Shown in pieces: positions 1 through 14,883 of a stretch of DNA of 64,000 nucleotides. Each line of letters starts with the position of its first letter. The first letter of the stretch is position 1. The notes beneath the pieces are model-generated. The model saw only the letters and a program-made list of their open reading frames with translations. It did not search any database and was not told the origin of the DNA. The stretch lies in contig NW_027479056.1 in the NCBI RefSeq assembly GCF_051014685.1, forward strand, positions 1 to 64,000, given 5' to 3'. The position numbers were made by a program, and so were the translations under genes. The stretch is from Ptiloglossa arizonensis (lineage: Eukaryota; Arthropoda; Insecta; Hymenoptera; Colletidae).

Positions 1-560
1 TATACGTTATACAATATACGTTATACGTCATTCGTTATACGTTAGATGTTACACAATATAGGTTATACGTTATACGTTGTACGTTATATGTTATACGTTA
101 TACGTAATACGTTATACGTTATACATTATACGTTATACGTCTATCGTTATACGTTAGACGTTACACAATATAGGTTATACGTGATACGTTATATGTTATA
201 CGTTATACGTTATGCGTTATGCGTTATACGTTATACGTTATACGTTATACGTTATACGTTATACATTATACGTTATACGTCATTCGTTATACGTTAGACG
301 TTACACAATATAGGTTGTACGTGATACGTTATACGTTATATGTTATACGTTATACGTTATACGTTATACGTTATACGTTATACGTTATACGTTATACGTT
401 ATACGCTATACGTTATACGTTATACGTTATACGTTATACGTTATACGTTTGACGTCATACGTTATACGTTATATTATACGTTAGACGTTATAAGTTATAC
501 GTTATACCTTATACGTCATACGTTATACGTTATGCGTCATACGTTATACGTTATACGTTA
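1..560 (+). repeat. Family-B satellite block, left end
   Basis: Starts in mid-array. It carries the N module (ATGTTACACAATATAGG at 46), GTCTATCG at 139, two GACGTTACACAATATAGG-type modules and a TGACGTCA unit at 450, followed by a shortened unit (TTATA before TTATACG) that removes 2 bp of phase. The same order is seen near 32.5-33.06 kb and 38.9-39.5 kb, at offsets of about 32,477 and 38,930. This is the only family-B material before 31.4 kb. Confidence 0.85.
450..457. other. TGACGTCA palindrome in a variant unit
   Basis: Produced where TTTGACG meets TCATACG. It has the sequence of a full cAMP-response-type bZIP site, but nothing shows it acts as one. Confidence 0.5.
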
Positions 561-1400
561 TACGTTATAGGTCATACCTTATTCGAGATACGTCATACCT
601 TATACGTTATACGTTCTACGTTATACGTTATACGTTATACGTTATAGGTCATACCTTATTCGTGATACGTCATACGTTATACGTTATACGTTCTACGTTA
701 TACGTTATACGTTATACGTTACACGTTATACGTTATATGTTATACGTTATACGTTCTACGTTCTACGTTATACGCTATACGTTATACGTTATACGTTATA
801 CGTTATACGTTATACGTTATACGTTATACGTTATACGTTATACGTTATACCTTATACGTTATACGTTATACGTTATACGTTATACGTTATACGTTATACG
901 TTATACGTTATACGTTATACGTTATACGTTATACGTTATACGTTATACGTTATACGTTATACGTTATACGTTATACGTTATACGTTATACGTTATACGTT
1001 ATACGTTATACGTTATACGTTATACGTTATACGTTATACGTTATACGTTATACGTTATACGTTATACGTTATACGTAATACGTTATACGTTAGAGGTCGT
1101 TCCTTATAGGTGATACGTCATACGTTATACGTTATACGTTATACGTTATACGTTATACGTTATACGTTATACGTTATACGTTATACGTTATACGTTATAC
1201 GTTATACGTTATACGTTATACGATATACGTTCTACGTTATACGTTATACGTTATACGTTATACGTTATACGTTATACGTTATACGTTATACGTTATACGT
1301 TATACGTTATACGTTATACGTTATACGTTATACGTTATACGTTATATCGTTCATACGTTATACGTAATACGTTATACGTTATACGTCATACGTTATACGT
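561..1400 (+). repeat. Family-A block: paired K modules, long heptamer tract, L module
   Basis: Two K modules at 568 (variant CGAGATA instead of CGTGATA) and 645 lie 77 bp apart. They are followed by a nearly perfect TTATACG tract broken only by CCTTATACG near 850, then an L module (GAGGTCGTTCC at 1093) and a P-like phase-shifting module near 1345. The paired-K arrangement recurs at 33,066/33,143, 39,519/39,596, 46,834/46,911 and 49,124/49,201, always 77 bp apart. Confidence 0.8.
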
Positions 1401-2620
1401 TATACGATATAAGTTATACGTAATACGTTATACGTTATACGTTATACGTTATACGTTATACGTCATACGCTATACGTTATACGTCATACGTTATACGTTA
1501 TACGTTATACGTTATAGGTCATACCTTATTCGTGATACGTCATACGTTATACGTTATACGTTCTACGTTATACGTTATACGTTATATGTTACACGTTATA
1601 CGTTATACGTTACACGTTCTACGTTCTACGTTCTACGTTATACGTTACACGTTATACGTTATACGTTATACGTTATGCGTTATACGTTATGCGTTATACG
1701 TTATACGTTATACGTTATACGTTATACGTTATACGTTATACGTTATACGTTATACGTTATACGTTATACGTTATACGTTATACGTTATACGTTATACGTC
1801 ATACGTTATACGTTATACGTTATACGTTGTACGTTATACGTTATACGTTATACGTTATACGTTATACGTTATACGTTATACGTTATACGTTATACGTTAT
1901 ACGTTATAGGTCATACCTTATTCGTGATACGTCATACGTTATACGTTATACGTTCTACGTTATACGTTATACGTTATACGTTACACGTTATACGTTATAC
2001 GTTATACGTTATGCGTTATACGTTATGCGTTATACGTTATACGTTATACGTTATACGTTATACGTTATACGTTATACGTTATACGTTATACGTTATACGT
2101 TATACGTTATACGTTATACGTTATACGTTATACGTTATACGTTATACGTCATACGTTATACGTTATACGTTATACGTTGTACGTTATACGTTATACGTTA
2201 TACGTTATACGTTATACGTTATACGTTATACGTTATACGTTATACGTTATACGTTATAGGTCATACCTTATTCGTGATACGTCATACGTTATACGTTATA
2301 CGTTCTACGTTATACGTTATACGTTATACGTTATACGTTACACGTTATACGTTATACGTTATACGTTCTACGTTCTACGTTCTACGTTCTACGTTCTACG
2401 TTCTACGTTCTACGTTATACGTTATACGTTATACGTTATACGTTATACGTTATACGTTATACGTTATACGTTATACGTTATACGTTATACGTTATACGTT
2501 ATACGTTATACGTTATACGTTATACGTTATACGTTATACGTTATACGTTACACGTTATACGTAATACGTTATACGTTAGAGGTCGTTCCTTATAGGTGAT
2601 ACGTCATACGTTATACGTTA
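1401..2620 (+). repeat. Family-A block with three K modules
   Basis: K modules at 1515, 1907 and 2257 delimit two successive sub-blocks of 392 and 350 bp. Each contains the doublet of TTATGCG units separated by one normal unit, then a TCATACG and a TTGTACG unit. The block ends with a 7-unit TTCTACG array and an L module at 2579. The 392 bp K-to-K spacing (56 units) recurs at 8329/8721, 12,066/12,458, 15,999/16,391, 29,069/29,461, 42,146/42,538 and 50,125/50,517. Confidence 0.8.
2366..2414 (+). repeat. TTCTACG array, 7 units
   Basis: Homogeneous A-to-C variant units. A 19-unit perfect tract follows, ended by TTACACG at 2,548. Confidence 0.93.
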
Positions 2621-3445
2621 GACGTTACGGGTTATACGTTATACGTTATACGTTATACGTTATACGTTATACAATATACATTATACGTCATTCGTTATAC
2701 GTTAGATGTTACACAATATAGGTTATACGTTATACGTGATACGTCATACGTTATACGTTATACGTTATACAATATACGTTATACGTTATACGTTATAAGT
2801 TATACGTTATACGTTATACGTTATACATTATACGTTATAGGTTATTCGTTATACGTTATACGTTATACGTTATACGTTATACGTAATACGTTATACGATA
2901 TACGTTATACGTTGTACGTTATACGTTATACGTTATACGTTATAGGTTATACGTTATACGTTATACGTTATATCGTTTATACGTTATACGTAATACGTTA
3001 TACGTTATACGTCATACGTTATACGTTATACGTTATAAGTTATACGTTATACGTTATACGTTATACGTTATACGTTATACGATATACGTTATACGTTATA
3101 CGTTATACGATATACGTTATACGTTATACGTAATACGTTATACGTTATACGTTATACGATATACGTTATACGTTATACGTTATACGTTATACGTTATACG
3201 TTATACGTTATACGTTATACGTTATACGTTATACGTTATACGTTATACGTTATACGTTATACGTTATACGTTATACGTTATACGTTATACGTTATACGTT
3301 ATACGTTATACGTTATACGTTATACGTTATACGTTATAGGTCATACCTTATTCGTGATACGTCATACGTTATACGTTATACGTTCTACGTTATACGTTAT
3401 ACGTTATACGTTACACGTTATACGTTATACGTTATACGTTATACG

Positions 3446-3494
3446 TTCTACGTTCTACGTTCTACGTTCTACGTTCTACGTTCTACGTTCTACG
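3446..3494 (+). repeat. TTCTACG array, 7 units
   Basis: Lies about 110 bp after K 3,337, with one TTCTACG and one TTACACG unit in between; feeds the 53-unit tract. Confidence 0.93.
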
Positions 3495-3865
3495 TTATAC
3501 GTTATACGTTATACGTTATACGTTATACGTTATACGTTATACGTTATACGTTATACGTTATACGTTATACGTTATACGTTATACGTTATACGTTATACGT
3601 TATACGTTATACGTTATACGTTATACGTTATACGTTATACGTTATACGTTATACGTTATACGTTATACGTTATACGTTATACGTTATACGTTATACGTTA
3701 TACGTTATACGTTATACGTTATACGTTATACGTTATACGTTATACGTTATACGTTATACGTTATACGTTATACGTTATACGTTATACGTTATACGTTATA
3801 CGTTATACGTTATACGTTATACGTTATACGTTATACGTTATACGTTATACGTTATACGTTATACG
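3495..3865 (+). repeat. Perfect tract, 53 units
   Basis: 371 bp between a 7-unit TTCTACG array and the S module at 3,866. Confidence 0.92.
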
Positions 3866-5260
3866 TTATATGTTACACGTTATACGTTATACGTTATAGG
3901 TTATACGTAATACGTTGTACGTTATACGTTATACGTTATACGTTATACGATATACGTTATACGTTATACGTTATACGTTATACGTAATACGTTATAGGTT
4001 ATACGTCATACGTTATACGTTATACGATATAAGTTATACGTTATACGTTATACGTTATACGTTATACGTTATACGTTATACGTCATACGCTATACGTTAT
4101 ACGTCATACGTTATACGCTATACGTTATACGTTATAGGTCATACCTTATTCGTGATACGTCATACGTTATACGTTATACGTTATACGTTATACGTTATAC
4201 GTTATACGTCATACGTAATACGTTATAGGTCGTTCCTTATACGTGATACGTCATACGTTATACGTTATACGTTATACGTTATACGTTATACGTTATACGT
4301 TATACGTTATACGTCATACGTTATACCTTAGACGTTACGGGTTATACGTTATACGTTATATGTTATACGTTATACGATATACGTTATACGTTATACGTTA
4401 TACGTTATACGTTATACAATATACGTTATACGTCATTCGTTATACGTTAGATGTTACACAATATAGGTTATACGTTATACGTTATACGTTATACGTTATA
4501 CGATATACGTTCTACGTTATACGTTATACGTTATACGTTATACGTTATACGTTATACGTTATACGTCATACGTTATACGTTATACGTTATACGTTATACG
4601 TTATATCGTTTATACGTTATACGTAATACGTTATACGTTATACGTCATACGTCATACGTTATACGATATAAGTTATACGTAATACGTTATACGTTATACG
4701 TTATACGTTATACGTTATACGTCATACGCTATACGTTATACGTCATACGTTATACGTTATACGTTATACGTTATAGGTCATACCTTATTCGTGATACGTC
4801 ATACGTTATACGTTATACGTTCTACGTTATACGTTATACGTTATATGTTACACGTTATACGTTATACGTTACACGTTCTACGTTCTACGTTATACGTTAC
4901 ACGTTATACGTTATACGTTATACGTTATGCGTTATACGTTATGCGTTATACGTTATACGTTATACGTTATACGTTATACGTTATACGTTATACGTTATAC
5001 GTTATACGTTATACGTTATACGTTATACGTTATACGTTATACGTTATACGTCATACGTTATACGTTATACGTTATACGTTGTACGTTATACGTTATACGT
5101 TATACGTTATACGTTATACGTTATACGTTATACGTTATACGTAATACGTTATACGTTATAGGTCATACCTTATTCGTGATACGTCATACGTTATACGTTA
5201 GACGTTACGGGTTATACGTTATACGTTATACGTTACACGTTATACGTTATACGTTATACG

Positions 5261-5302
5261 TTCTACGTTCTACGTTCTACGTTCTACGTTCTACGTTCTA
5301 CG
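5261..5302 (+). repeat. TTCTACG array, 6 units
   Basis: Preceded by TTAGACGTTACGGG and TTACACG instead of the usual K plus TTCTACG; followed by 13 perfect units, then TAATACG and L. Confidence 0.92.
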
Positions 5303-6916
5303 TTATACGTTATACGTTATACGTTATACGTTATACGTTATACGTTATACGTTATACGTTATACGTTATACGTTATACGTTATACGTTATACGTAATACG
5401 TTATACGTTAGAGGTCGTTCCTTATAGGTGATACGTCATACGTTATACGTTAGACGTTACGGGTTATACGTTATACGTTATACGTTATACGTTATACGTT
5501 ATACGTTATACGTTATACGTTATACGTTATACGTTATACGTTATACAATATACATTATACGTCATTCGTTATACGTTAGATGTTACACAATATAGGTTAT
5601 ACGTTATACGTGATACGTCATACGTTATACGTTATACGTTATACAATATACGTTATACGTTATACGTTATAAGTTATACGTTATACGTTATACGTTATAC
5701 ATTATACGTTATAGGTTATTCGTTATACGTTATACGTTATACGTTATACGTTATACGTAATACGTTATACGATATACGTTATACGTTGTACGTTATACGT
5801 TATACGTTATACGTTATACGTTATAGGTTATACGTTATACGTTATACGTTATATCGTTTATACGTTATACGTTATACGTTATACGTTATACGTTATATGT
5901 TACACGTTATACGTTATACGTTATAGGTTATACGTAATACGTTGTACGTTATACGTTATACGTTATACGTTATACGATATACGTTATACGTTATACGTTA
6001 TACGTTATACGTAATACGTTATACGTTATACGTCATACGTTATACGTTATACGATATAAGTTATACGTAATACGTTATACGTTATACGTTATACGTTATA
6101 CGTTATACGTCATACGCTATACGTTATACGTTATACGTTATACGTTATACGTTATACGTTATACGTTATACGTTATACGTTATACGTTATACGTTATACG
6201 TTATACGTTATACGTTATACGTTATACGTTATACGTTATACGTTATACGTTATACGTTATACGTTATACGTTATACGTTATACGTTATACGTTATACGTT
6301 ATACGTTATACGTTATACGTTATACGTTATACGTTATACGTTATACGTTATACGTAATACGTTATACGATATACGTTATACGTTGTACGTTATACGTTAT
6401 ACGTTATACGTTATAGGTTATACGTTATACGTTATACGTTATATCGTTTATACGTTATACGTAATACGTTATACGTTATACGTCATACGTTATACGTTAT
6501 ACGTTATAAGTTATACGTTATACGTTATACGTTATACGTTATACGTTATACGATATACGTTATACGTTATACGTTATACGATATACGTTATACGTTATAC
6601 GTAATACGTTATACGTTATACGTTATACGATATACGTTATACGTTATACGTTATACGTTATACGTTATACGTTATACGTTATACGTTATACGTTATACGT
6701 TATACGTTATACGTTATACGTTATACGTTATACGTTATACGTTATACGTTATACGTTATACGTTATACGTTATACGTTATACGTTATACGTTATACGTTA
6801 TACGTTATAGGTCATACCTTATTCGTGATACGTCATACGTTATACGTTATACGTTCTACGTTATACGTTATACGTTATACGTTACACGTTATACGTTATA
6901 CGTTATACGTTATACG

Positions 6917-6965
6917 TTCTACGTTCTACGTTCTACGTTCTACGTTCTACGTTCTACGTTCTACG
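6917..6965 (+). repeat. TTCTACG array, 7 units
   Basis: Copy of the array at 3,446 at +3,471; followed by 58 perfect units. Confidence 0.93.
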
Positions 6966-7371
6966 TTATACGTTATACGTTATACGTTATACGTTATACG
7001 TTATACGTTATACGTTATACGTTATACGTTATACGTTATACGTTATACGTTATACGTTATACGTTATACGTTATACGTTATACGTTATACGTTATACGTT
7101 ATACGTTATACGTTATACGTTATACGTTATACGTTATACGTTATACGTTATACGTTATACGTTATACGTTATACGTTATACGTTATACGTTATACGTTAT
7201 ACGTTATACGTTATACGTTATACGTTATACGTTATACGTTATACGTTATACGTTATACGTTATACGTTATACGTTATACGTTATACGTTATACGTTATAC
7301 GTTATACGTTATACGTTATACGTTATACGTTATACGTTATACGTTATACGTTATACGTTATACGTTATACG
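6966..7371 (+). repeat. Perfect tract, 58 units
   Basis: 406 bp between a 7-unit TTCTACG array and the first of two tandem S modules. It is five units longer than its copy at 3,495-3,865. Confidence 0.92.
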
Positions 7372-7483
7372 TTATATGTTACACGTTATACGTTATACGT
7401 TATAGGTTATACGTAATACGTTGTACGTTATATGTTACACGTTATACGTTATACGTTATAGGTTATACGTAATACGTTGTACG
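7372..7483 (+). repeat. 56 bp tandem duplication of the S module
   Basis: TTATATGTTACACG ... TTATAGG, TAATACG, TTGTACG is present twice, at 7,372 and 7,428, eight units apart. The parent copy at 3,866 has it once. Confidence 0.85.
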
Positions 7484-8822
7484 TTATACGTTATACGTTA
7501 TACGTTATACGATATACGTTATACGTTATACGTTATACGTTATACGTAATACGTTATACGTTATACGTCATACGTTATACGTTATACGTTATACGTTATA
7601 CGTTATACGTTATACGTCATACGCTATACGTTATACGTCATACGTTATACGCTATACGTTATACGTTATAGGTCATACCTTATTCGTGATACGTCATACG
7701 TTATACGTTATACGTTATACGTTATACGTTATACGTTATACGTCATACGTAATACGTTATACGTTAGAGGTCGTTCCTTATACGTGATACGTCATACGTT
7801 ATACGTTATACGTTATACGTTATACGTTATACGTTATACGTTATACGTTATACGTCATACGTTATACCTTAGACGTTACGGGTTATACGTTATACGTTAT
7901 ATGTTATACGTTATACGATATACGTTATACGTTATACGTTATACGTTATACGTTATACAATATACGTTATACGTCATTCGTTATACGTTAGATGTTACAC
8001 AATATAGGTTATACGTTATACGTTATACGTTATACGTTATACGATATACGTTCTACGTTATACGTTATACGTTATACGTTATACGTTATACGTTATACGT
8101 TATACGTTATACGTTATACGTTATACGTTATACGTTATACGTTATACGTTATACGTTATATCGTTTATACGTTATACGTAATACGTTATACGTTATACGT
8201 CATACGTCATACGTTATACGATATAAGTTATACGTAATACGTTATACGTTATACGTTATACGTTATACGTTATACGTCATACGCTATACGTTATACGTCA
8301 TACGTTATACGTTATACGTTATACGTTATAGGTCATACCTTATTCGTGATACGTCATACGTTATACGTTATACGTTCTACGTTATACGTTATACGTTATA
8401 TGTTACACGTTATACGTTATACGTTACACGTTCTACGTTCTACGTTATACGTTACACGTTATACGTTATACGTTATACGTTATGCGTTATACGTTATGCG
8501 TTATACGTTATACGTTATACGTTATACGTTATACGTTATACGTTATACGTTATACGTTATACGTTATACGTTATACGTTATACGTTATACGTTATACGTT
8601 ATACGTTATACGTCATACGTTATACGTTATACGTTATACGTTGTACGTTATACGTTATACGTTATACGTTATACGTTATACGTTATACGTTATACGTTAT
8701 ACGTTATACGTTATACGTTATAGGTCATACCTTATTCGTGATACGTCATACGTTATACGTTATACGTTCTACGTTATACGTTATACGTTATACGTTACAC
8801 GTTATACGTTATACGTTATACG

Positions 8823-8864
8823 TTCTACGTTCTACGTTCTACGTTCTACGTTCTACGTTCTACG
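8823..8864 (+). repeat. TTCTACG array, 6 units
   Basis: Followed by 15 perfect units, then TAATACG and the L module at 8,987. Confidence 0.92.
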
Positions 8865-8986
8865 TTATACGTTATACGTTATACGTTATACGTTATACGT
8901 TATACGTTATACGTTATACGTTATACGTTATACGTTATACGTTATACGTTATACGTTATACGTTATACGTAATACGTTATACGTTA

Positions 8987-9070
8987 GAGGTCGTTCCTTA
9001 TAGGTGATACGTCATACGTTATACGTTAGAGGTCGTTCCTTATAGGTGATACGTCATACGTTATACGTTA
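8987..9070 (+). repeat. 42 bp tandem duplication of the L module
   Basis: GAGGTCGTTCC starts at 8,987 and again at 9,029, six units apart, marking the left edge of the 3.7-3.9 kb repeat family. Confidence 0.85.
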
Positions 9071-9718
9071 GACGTTATACGTTATACGTTATACGTTATA
9101 CGTTATACGTTATACGTTATACGTTATACGTTATACAATATACATTATACGTCATTCGTTATACGTTAGATGTTACACAATATAGGTTATACGTTATACG
9201 TGATACGTCATACGTTATACGTTATACGTTATAAGTTATACGTTATACGTTATACGTTATACGTTATACGTTATACGATATACGTTATACGTTATACGTT
9301 ATACGATATACGTTATACGTTATACGTAATACGTTATACGTTATACGTTATACGATATACGTTATACGTTATACGTTGTACGTTATACGTTATACGTTAT
9401 ACGTTATACGTTATACGTTATACGTTATACGTTATACGTAATACGTTATACGTTAGAGGTTACACGTTATATGTTATACGTTATACGTTATACGTTATAC
9501 GTTATACGTTATACGTTATACGTTATACGTTATACGTTATACGTTATACGTTATACGTTATACGTTATACGTTATACGTTATACGTTATACGTTATACGT
9601 TATACGTTATAGGTCATACCTTATTCGTGATACGTCATACGTTATACGTTATACGTTCTACGTTATACGTTATACGTTATACGTTACACGTTATACGTTA
9701 TACGTTATACGTTATACG

Positions 9719-9774
9719 TTCTACGTTCTACGTTCTACGTTCTACGTTCTACGTTCTACGTTCTACGTTCTACG
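9719..9774 (+). repeat. TTCTACG array, 8 units
   Basis: First higher-order copy in the 3.7-3.9 kb family; 35 perfect units then two TTGTACG. Confidence 0.92.
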
Positions 9775-10950
9775 TTATACGTTATACGTTATACGTTATA
9801 CGTTATACGTTATACGTTATACGTTATACGTTATACGTTATACGTTATACGTTATACGTTATACGTTATACGTTATACGTTATACGTTATACGTTATACG
9901 TTATACGTTATACGTTATACGTTATACGTTATACGTTATACGTTATACGTTATACGTTATACGTTATACGTTATACGTTATACGTTATACGTTATACGTT
10001 ATACGTTATACGTTATACGTTGTACGTTGTACGTTATACGTTATACGTTATACGTTATACGTTATACGTTATACGTTATACGTTATACGTTATACGTTAT
10101 ACGTTATACGTTATACGTTATACGTTATACGTTATACGTTATACGTTATACGTTATACGTTATACGTTATACGTTATACGTTATACGTTATACGTTATAC
10201 GTTATATGTTACACGTTATACGTTATACGTTATAGGTTATACGTAATACGTTGTACGTTATACGTTATACGTTATACGTTATACGATATACGTTATACGT
10301 TATACGTTATACGTTATACGTAATACGTTATACGTTATACGTCATACGTTATACGTTATACGATATAAGTTATACGTAATACGTTATACGTTATACGTTA
10401 TATGTTATACGTTATACGTCATACGCTATACGTTATACGTCATACGTTATACGCTATACGTTATACGTTATAGGTCATACCTTATTCGTGATACGTCATA
10501 CGTTATACGTTATACGTTATACGTTATACGTTATACGTTATACGTCATACGTAATACGTTATACGTTAGAGGTCGTTCCTTATACGTGATACGTCATACG
10601 TTATACGTTATACGTTATACGTTATACGTTATACGTTATACGTTATACGTTATACGTAATACGTTATACCTTAGACGTTACGGGTTATACGTTATACGTT
10701 ATATGTTATACGTTATACGATATACGTTATACGTTATACGTTACACGTTATACGTTATACAATATACGTTATACGTCATTCGTTATACGTTAGATGTTAC
10801 ACAATATAGGTTATACGTTATACGTTATACGTTATACGTTATACGATATACGTTCTACGTTATACGTTATACGTTATACGTTATATGTTATACGTTATAC
10901 GTTATACGTTATACGTTATACGTTATACGTTATACGTTATACGTTATACG

Positions 10951-11192
10951 TTATATCGTTTATACGTTACACGTAATACGTTATACGTTATACGTCATAC
11001 GTCATACGTTATACGATATAAGTTATACGTAATACGTTATACGTTATACGTTATACGTTATACGTTATACGTTATATCGTTTATACGTTACACGTAATAC
11101 GTTATACGTTATACGTCATACGTCATACGTTATACGATATAAGTTATACGTAATACGTTATACGTTATACGTTATACGTTATACGTTATACG
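10951..11192 (+). repeat. 121 bp tandem duplication around a P module
   Basis: TTATATCGTTTATACG followed by TTACACG starts at 10,951 and again at 11,072, each copy 17 units plus 2 bp. The ends are approximate because the flanks are perfect heptamers. Confidence 0.8.
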
Positions 11193-12776
11193 TTATACGT
11201 CATACGCTATACGTTATACGTCATACGTTATACGTTATACGTTATACGTTATAGGTCATACCTTATTCGTGATACGTCATACGTTATACGTTATACGTTC
11301 TACGTTATACGTTATACGTTATATGTTACACGTTATACGTTATACGTTACACGTTCTACGTTCTACGTTATACGTTACACGTTATACGTTATACGTTATA
11401 CGTTATGCGTTATACGTTATGCGTTATACGTTATACGTTATACGTTATACGTTATACGTTATACGTTATACGTTATACGTTATACGTTATACGTTATACG
11501 TTATACGTTATACGTTATACGTTATACGTTATACGTCATACGTTATACGTTATACGTTATACGTTGTACGTTATACGTTATACGTTATACGTTATACGTT
11601 ATACGTTATACGTTATACCTTAGACGTTACGGGTTATACGTTATACGTTATATGTTATACGTTATACGATATACGTTATACGTTATACGTTATACGTTAT
11701 ACGTTATACAATATACGTTATACGTCATTCGTTATACGTTAGATGTTACACAATATAGGTTATACGTTATACGTTATACGTTATACGTTATACGATATAC
11801 GTTCTACGTTATACGTTATACGTTATACGTTATACGTTATACGTTATACGTTATACGTTATACGTTATACGTTATACGTTATACGTTATACGTTATATCG
11901 TTTATACGTTATACGTAATACGTTATACGTTATACGTCATACGTCATACGTTATACGATATAAGTTATACGTAATACGTTATACGTTATACGTTATACGT
12001 TATACGTTATACGTCATACGCTATACGTTATACGTCATACGTTATACGTTATACGTTATACGTTATAGGTCATACCTTATTCGTGATACGTCATACGTTA
12101 TACGTTATACGTTCTACGTTATACGTTATACGTTATATGTTACACGTTATACGTTATACGTTACACGTTCTACGTTCTACGTTATACGTTACACGTTATA
12201 CGTTATACGTTATACGTTATGCGTTATACGTTATGCGTTATACGTTATACGTTATACGTTATACGTTATACGTTATACGTTATACGTTATACGTTATACG
12301 TTATACGTTATACGTTATACGTTATACGTTATACGTTATACGTTATACGTCATACGTTATACGTTATACGTTATACGTTGTACGTTATACGTTATACGTT
12401 ATACGTTATACGTTATACGTTATACGTTATACGTTATACGTTATACGTTATACGTTATAGGTCATACCTTATTCGTGATACGTCATACGTTATACGTTAT
12501 ACGTTCTACGTTATACGTTATACGTTATACGTTACACGTTATACGTTATACGTTATACGTTATACGTTATACGTTATACGTTATACGTTGTACGTTATAC
12601 GTTATACGTTATACGTTATACGTTATACGTTATACGTTATACGTTATACGTTATACGTTATACGTTATACGTTATAGGTCATACCTTATTCGTGATACGT
12701 CATACGTTATACGTTATACGTTCTACGTTATACGTTATACGTTATACGTTACACGTTATACGTTATACGTTATACG

Positions 12777-12818
12777 TTCTACGTTCTACGTTCTACGTTC
12801 TACGTTCTACGTTCTACG
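12777..12818 (+). repeat. TTCTACG array, 6 units
   Basis: After K 12,675; 14 perfect units, then TAATACG and L 12,934. Confidence 0.92.
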
Positions 12819-13623
12819 TTATACGTTATACGTTATACGTTATACGTTATACGTTATACGTTATACGTTATACGTTATACGTTATACGTTATACGTTATA
12901 CGTTATACGTTATACGTAATACGTTATACGTTAGAGGTCGTTCCTTATAGGTGATACGTCATACGTTATACGTTAGACGTTATACGTTATACGTTATACG
13001 TTATACGTTATACGTTATACGTTATACGTTATACGTTATACAATATACATTATACGTCATTCGTTATACGTTAGATGTTACACAATATAGGTTATACGTT
13101 ATACGTGATACGTCATACGTTATACGTTATACGTTATAAGTTATACGTTATACGTTATACGTTATACGTTATACGTTATACGATATACGTTATACGTTAT
13201 ACGTTATACGATATACGTTATACGTTATACGTAATACGTTATACGTTATACGTTATACGATATACGTTATACGTTATACGTTGTACGTTATACGTTATAC
13301 GTTATACGTTATACGTTATACGTTATACGTTATACGTTATACGTAATACGTTATACGTTAGAGGTTACACGTTATATGTTATACGTTATACGTTATACGT
13401 TATACGTTATACGTTATACGTTATACGTTATACGTTATACGTTATACGTTATACGTTATACGTTATACGTTATACGTTATACGTTATACGTTATACGTTA
13501 TACGTTATACGTTATAGGTCATACCTTATTCGTGATACGTCATACGTTATACGTTATACGTTCTACGTTATACGTTATACGTTATACGTTACACGTTATA
13601 CGTTATACGTTATACGTTATACG

Positions 13624-13679
13624 TTCTACGTTCTACGTTCTACGTTCTACGTTCTACGTTCTACGTTCTACGTTCTACG
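13624..13679 (+). repeat. TTCTACG array, 8 units
   Basis: Copy of 9,719 at +3,905; its tract has 40 instead of 35 units. Confidence 0.92.
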
Positions 13680-14883
13680 TTATACGTTATACGTTATACG
13701 TTATACGTTATACGTTATACGTTATACGTTATACGTTATACGTTATACGTTATACGTTATACGTTATACGTTATACGTTATACGTTATACGTTATACGTT
13801 ATACGTTATACGTTATACGTTATACGTTATACGTTATACGTTATACGTTATACGTTATACGTTATACGTTATACGTTATACGTTATACGTTATACGTTAT
13901 ACGTTATACGTTATACGTTATACGTTATACGTTATACGTTATACGTTATACGTTATACGTTGTACGTTGTACGTTATACGTTATACGTTATACGTTATAC
14001 GTTATACGTTATACGTTATACGTTATACGTTATACGTTATACGTTATACGTTATACGTTATACGTTATACGTTATACGTTATACGTTATACGTTATACGT
14101 TATACGTTATACGTTATACGTTATACGTTATACGTTATATGTTACACGTTATACGTTATACGTTATAGGTTATACGTAATACGTTGTACGTTATACGTTA
14201 TACGTTATACGTTATACGATATACGTTATACGTTATACGTTATACGTTATACGTAATACGTTATACGTTATACGTCATACGTTATACGTTATACGATATA
14301 AGTTATACGTAATACGTTATACGTTATACGTTATATGTTATACGTTATACGTCATACGCTATACGTTATACGTCATACGTTATACGCTATACGTTATACG
14401 TTATAGGTCATACCTTATTCGTGATACGTCATACGTTATACGTTATACGTTATACGTTATACGTTATACGTTATACGTCATACGTAATACGTTATACGTT
14501 AGAGGTCGTTCCTTATACGTGATACGTCATACGTTATACGTTATACGTTATACGTTATACGTTATACGTTATACGTTATACGTTATACGTAATACGTTAT
14601 ACCTTAGACGTTACGGGTTATACGTTATACGTTATATGTTATACGTTATACGATATACGTTATACGTTATACGTTACACGTTATACGTTATACAATATAC
14701 GTTATACGTCATTCGTTATACGTTAGATGTTACACAATATAGGTTATACGTTATACGTTATACGTTATACGTTATACGATATACGTTCTACGTTATACGT
14801 TATACGTTATACGTTATATGTTATACGTTATACGTTATACGTTATACGTTATACGTTATACGTTATACGTTATACGTTATACG

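Larger units (their letters stand above)
2621..5440 (+). repeat. Higher-order repeat of about 3.5 kb, copy 1
   Basis: Begins after the L module at 2579 with TTAGACGTTACGGG, then N at 2708, a P module at 2968, K at 3337, a TTCTACG array, a 53-unit perfect tract, an S module at 3866, K at 4135, N at 4451, K at 4774 and 5159, and L at 5411. Landmarks match the next block at offsets of 3,471 (2,912-3,865), 3,541 (4,243-4,600) and 3,555 bp (from 4,774). The changes in offset are whole heptamers, so the copies differ by unit gain or loss. Confidence 0.8.
5441..9028 (+). repeat. Higher-order repeat of about 3.5 kb, copy 2
   Basis: Repeats the order of the preceding block but carries extra material. 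A partial second copy of the P-module neighbourhood lies near 5,757-5,900 as well as 6,355-6,450. The perfect tract has 58 instead of 53 units. A local 56 bp duplication of the S module lies at 7,372-7,483. It ends with two L modules only 42 bp apart (8,987 and 9,029). Copy 1 and copy 2 share landmarks and variant bases in the same order, so duplication is well supported; the exact breakpoints lie in perfect heptamers and cannot be placed. Confidence 0.78.
9029..12933 (+). repeat. Higher-order repeat of 3.7-3.9 kb, copy 1 of 3
   Basis: Runs from L at 9029 to just before L at 12,934 (3,905 bp). Order inside: N at 9170, L variant GAGGTTACACG at 9456, K at 9610, 8-unit TTCTACG array, 35-unit tract, two TTGTACG units, S at 10,202, K at 10,471, L at 10,569, N at 10,794, a 121 bp tandem duplication (P modules at 10,951 and 11,072), K at 11,252, N at 11,743, and K at 12,066, 12,458 and 12,675. 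Every landmark up to 12,458 recurs 3,905 or 3,933 bp downstream. Confidence 0.85.
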
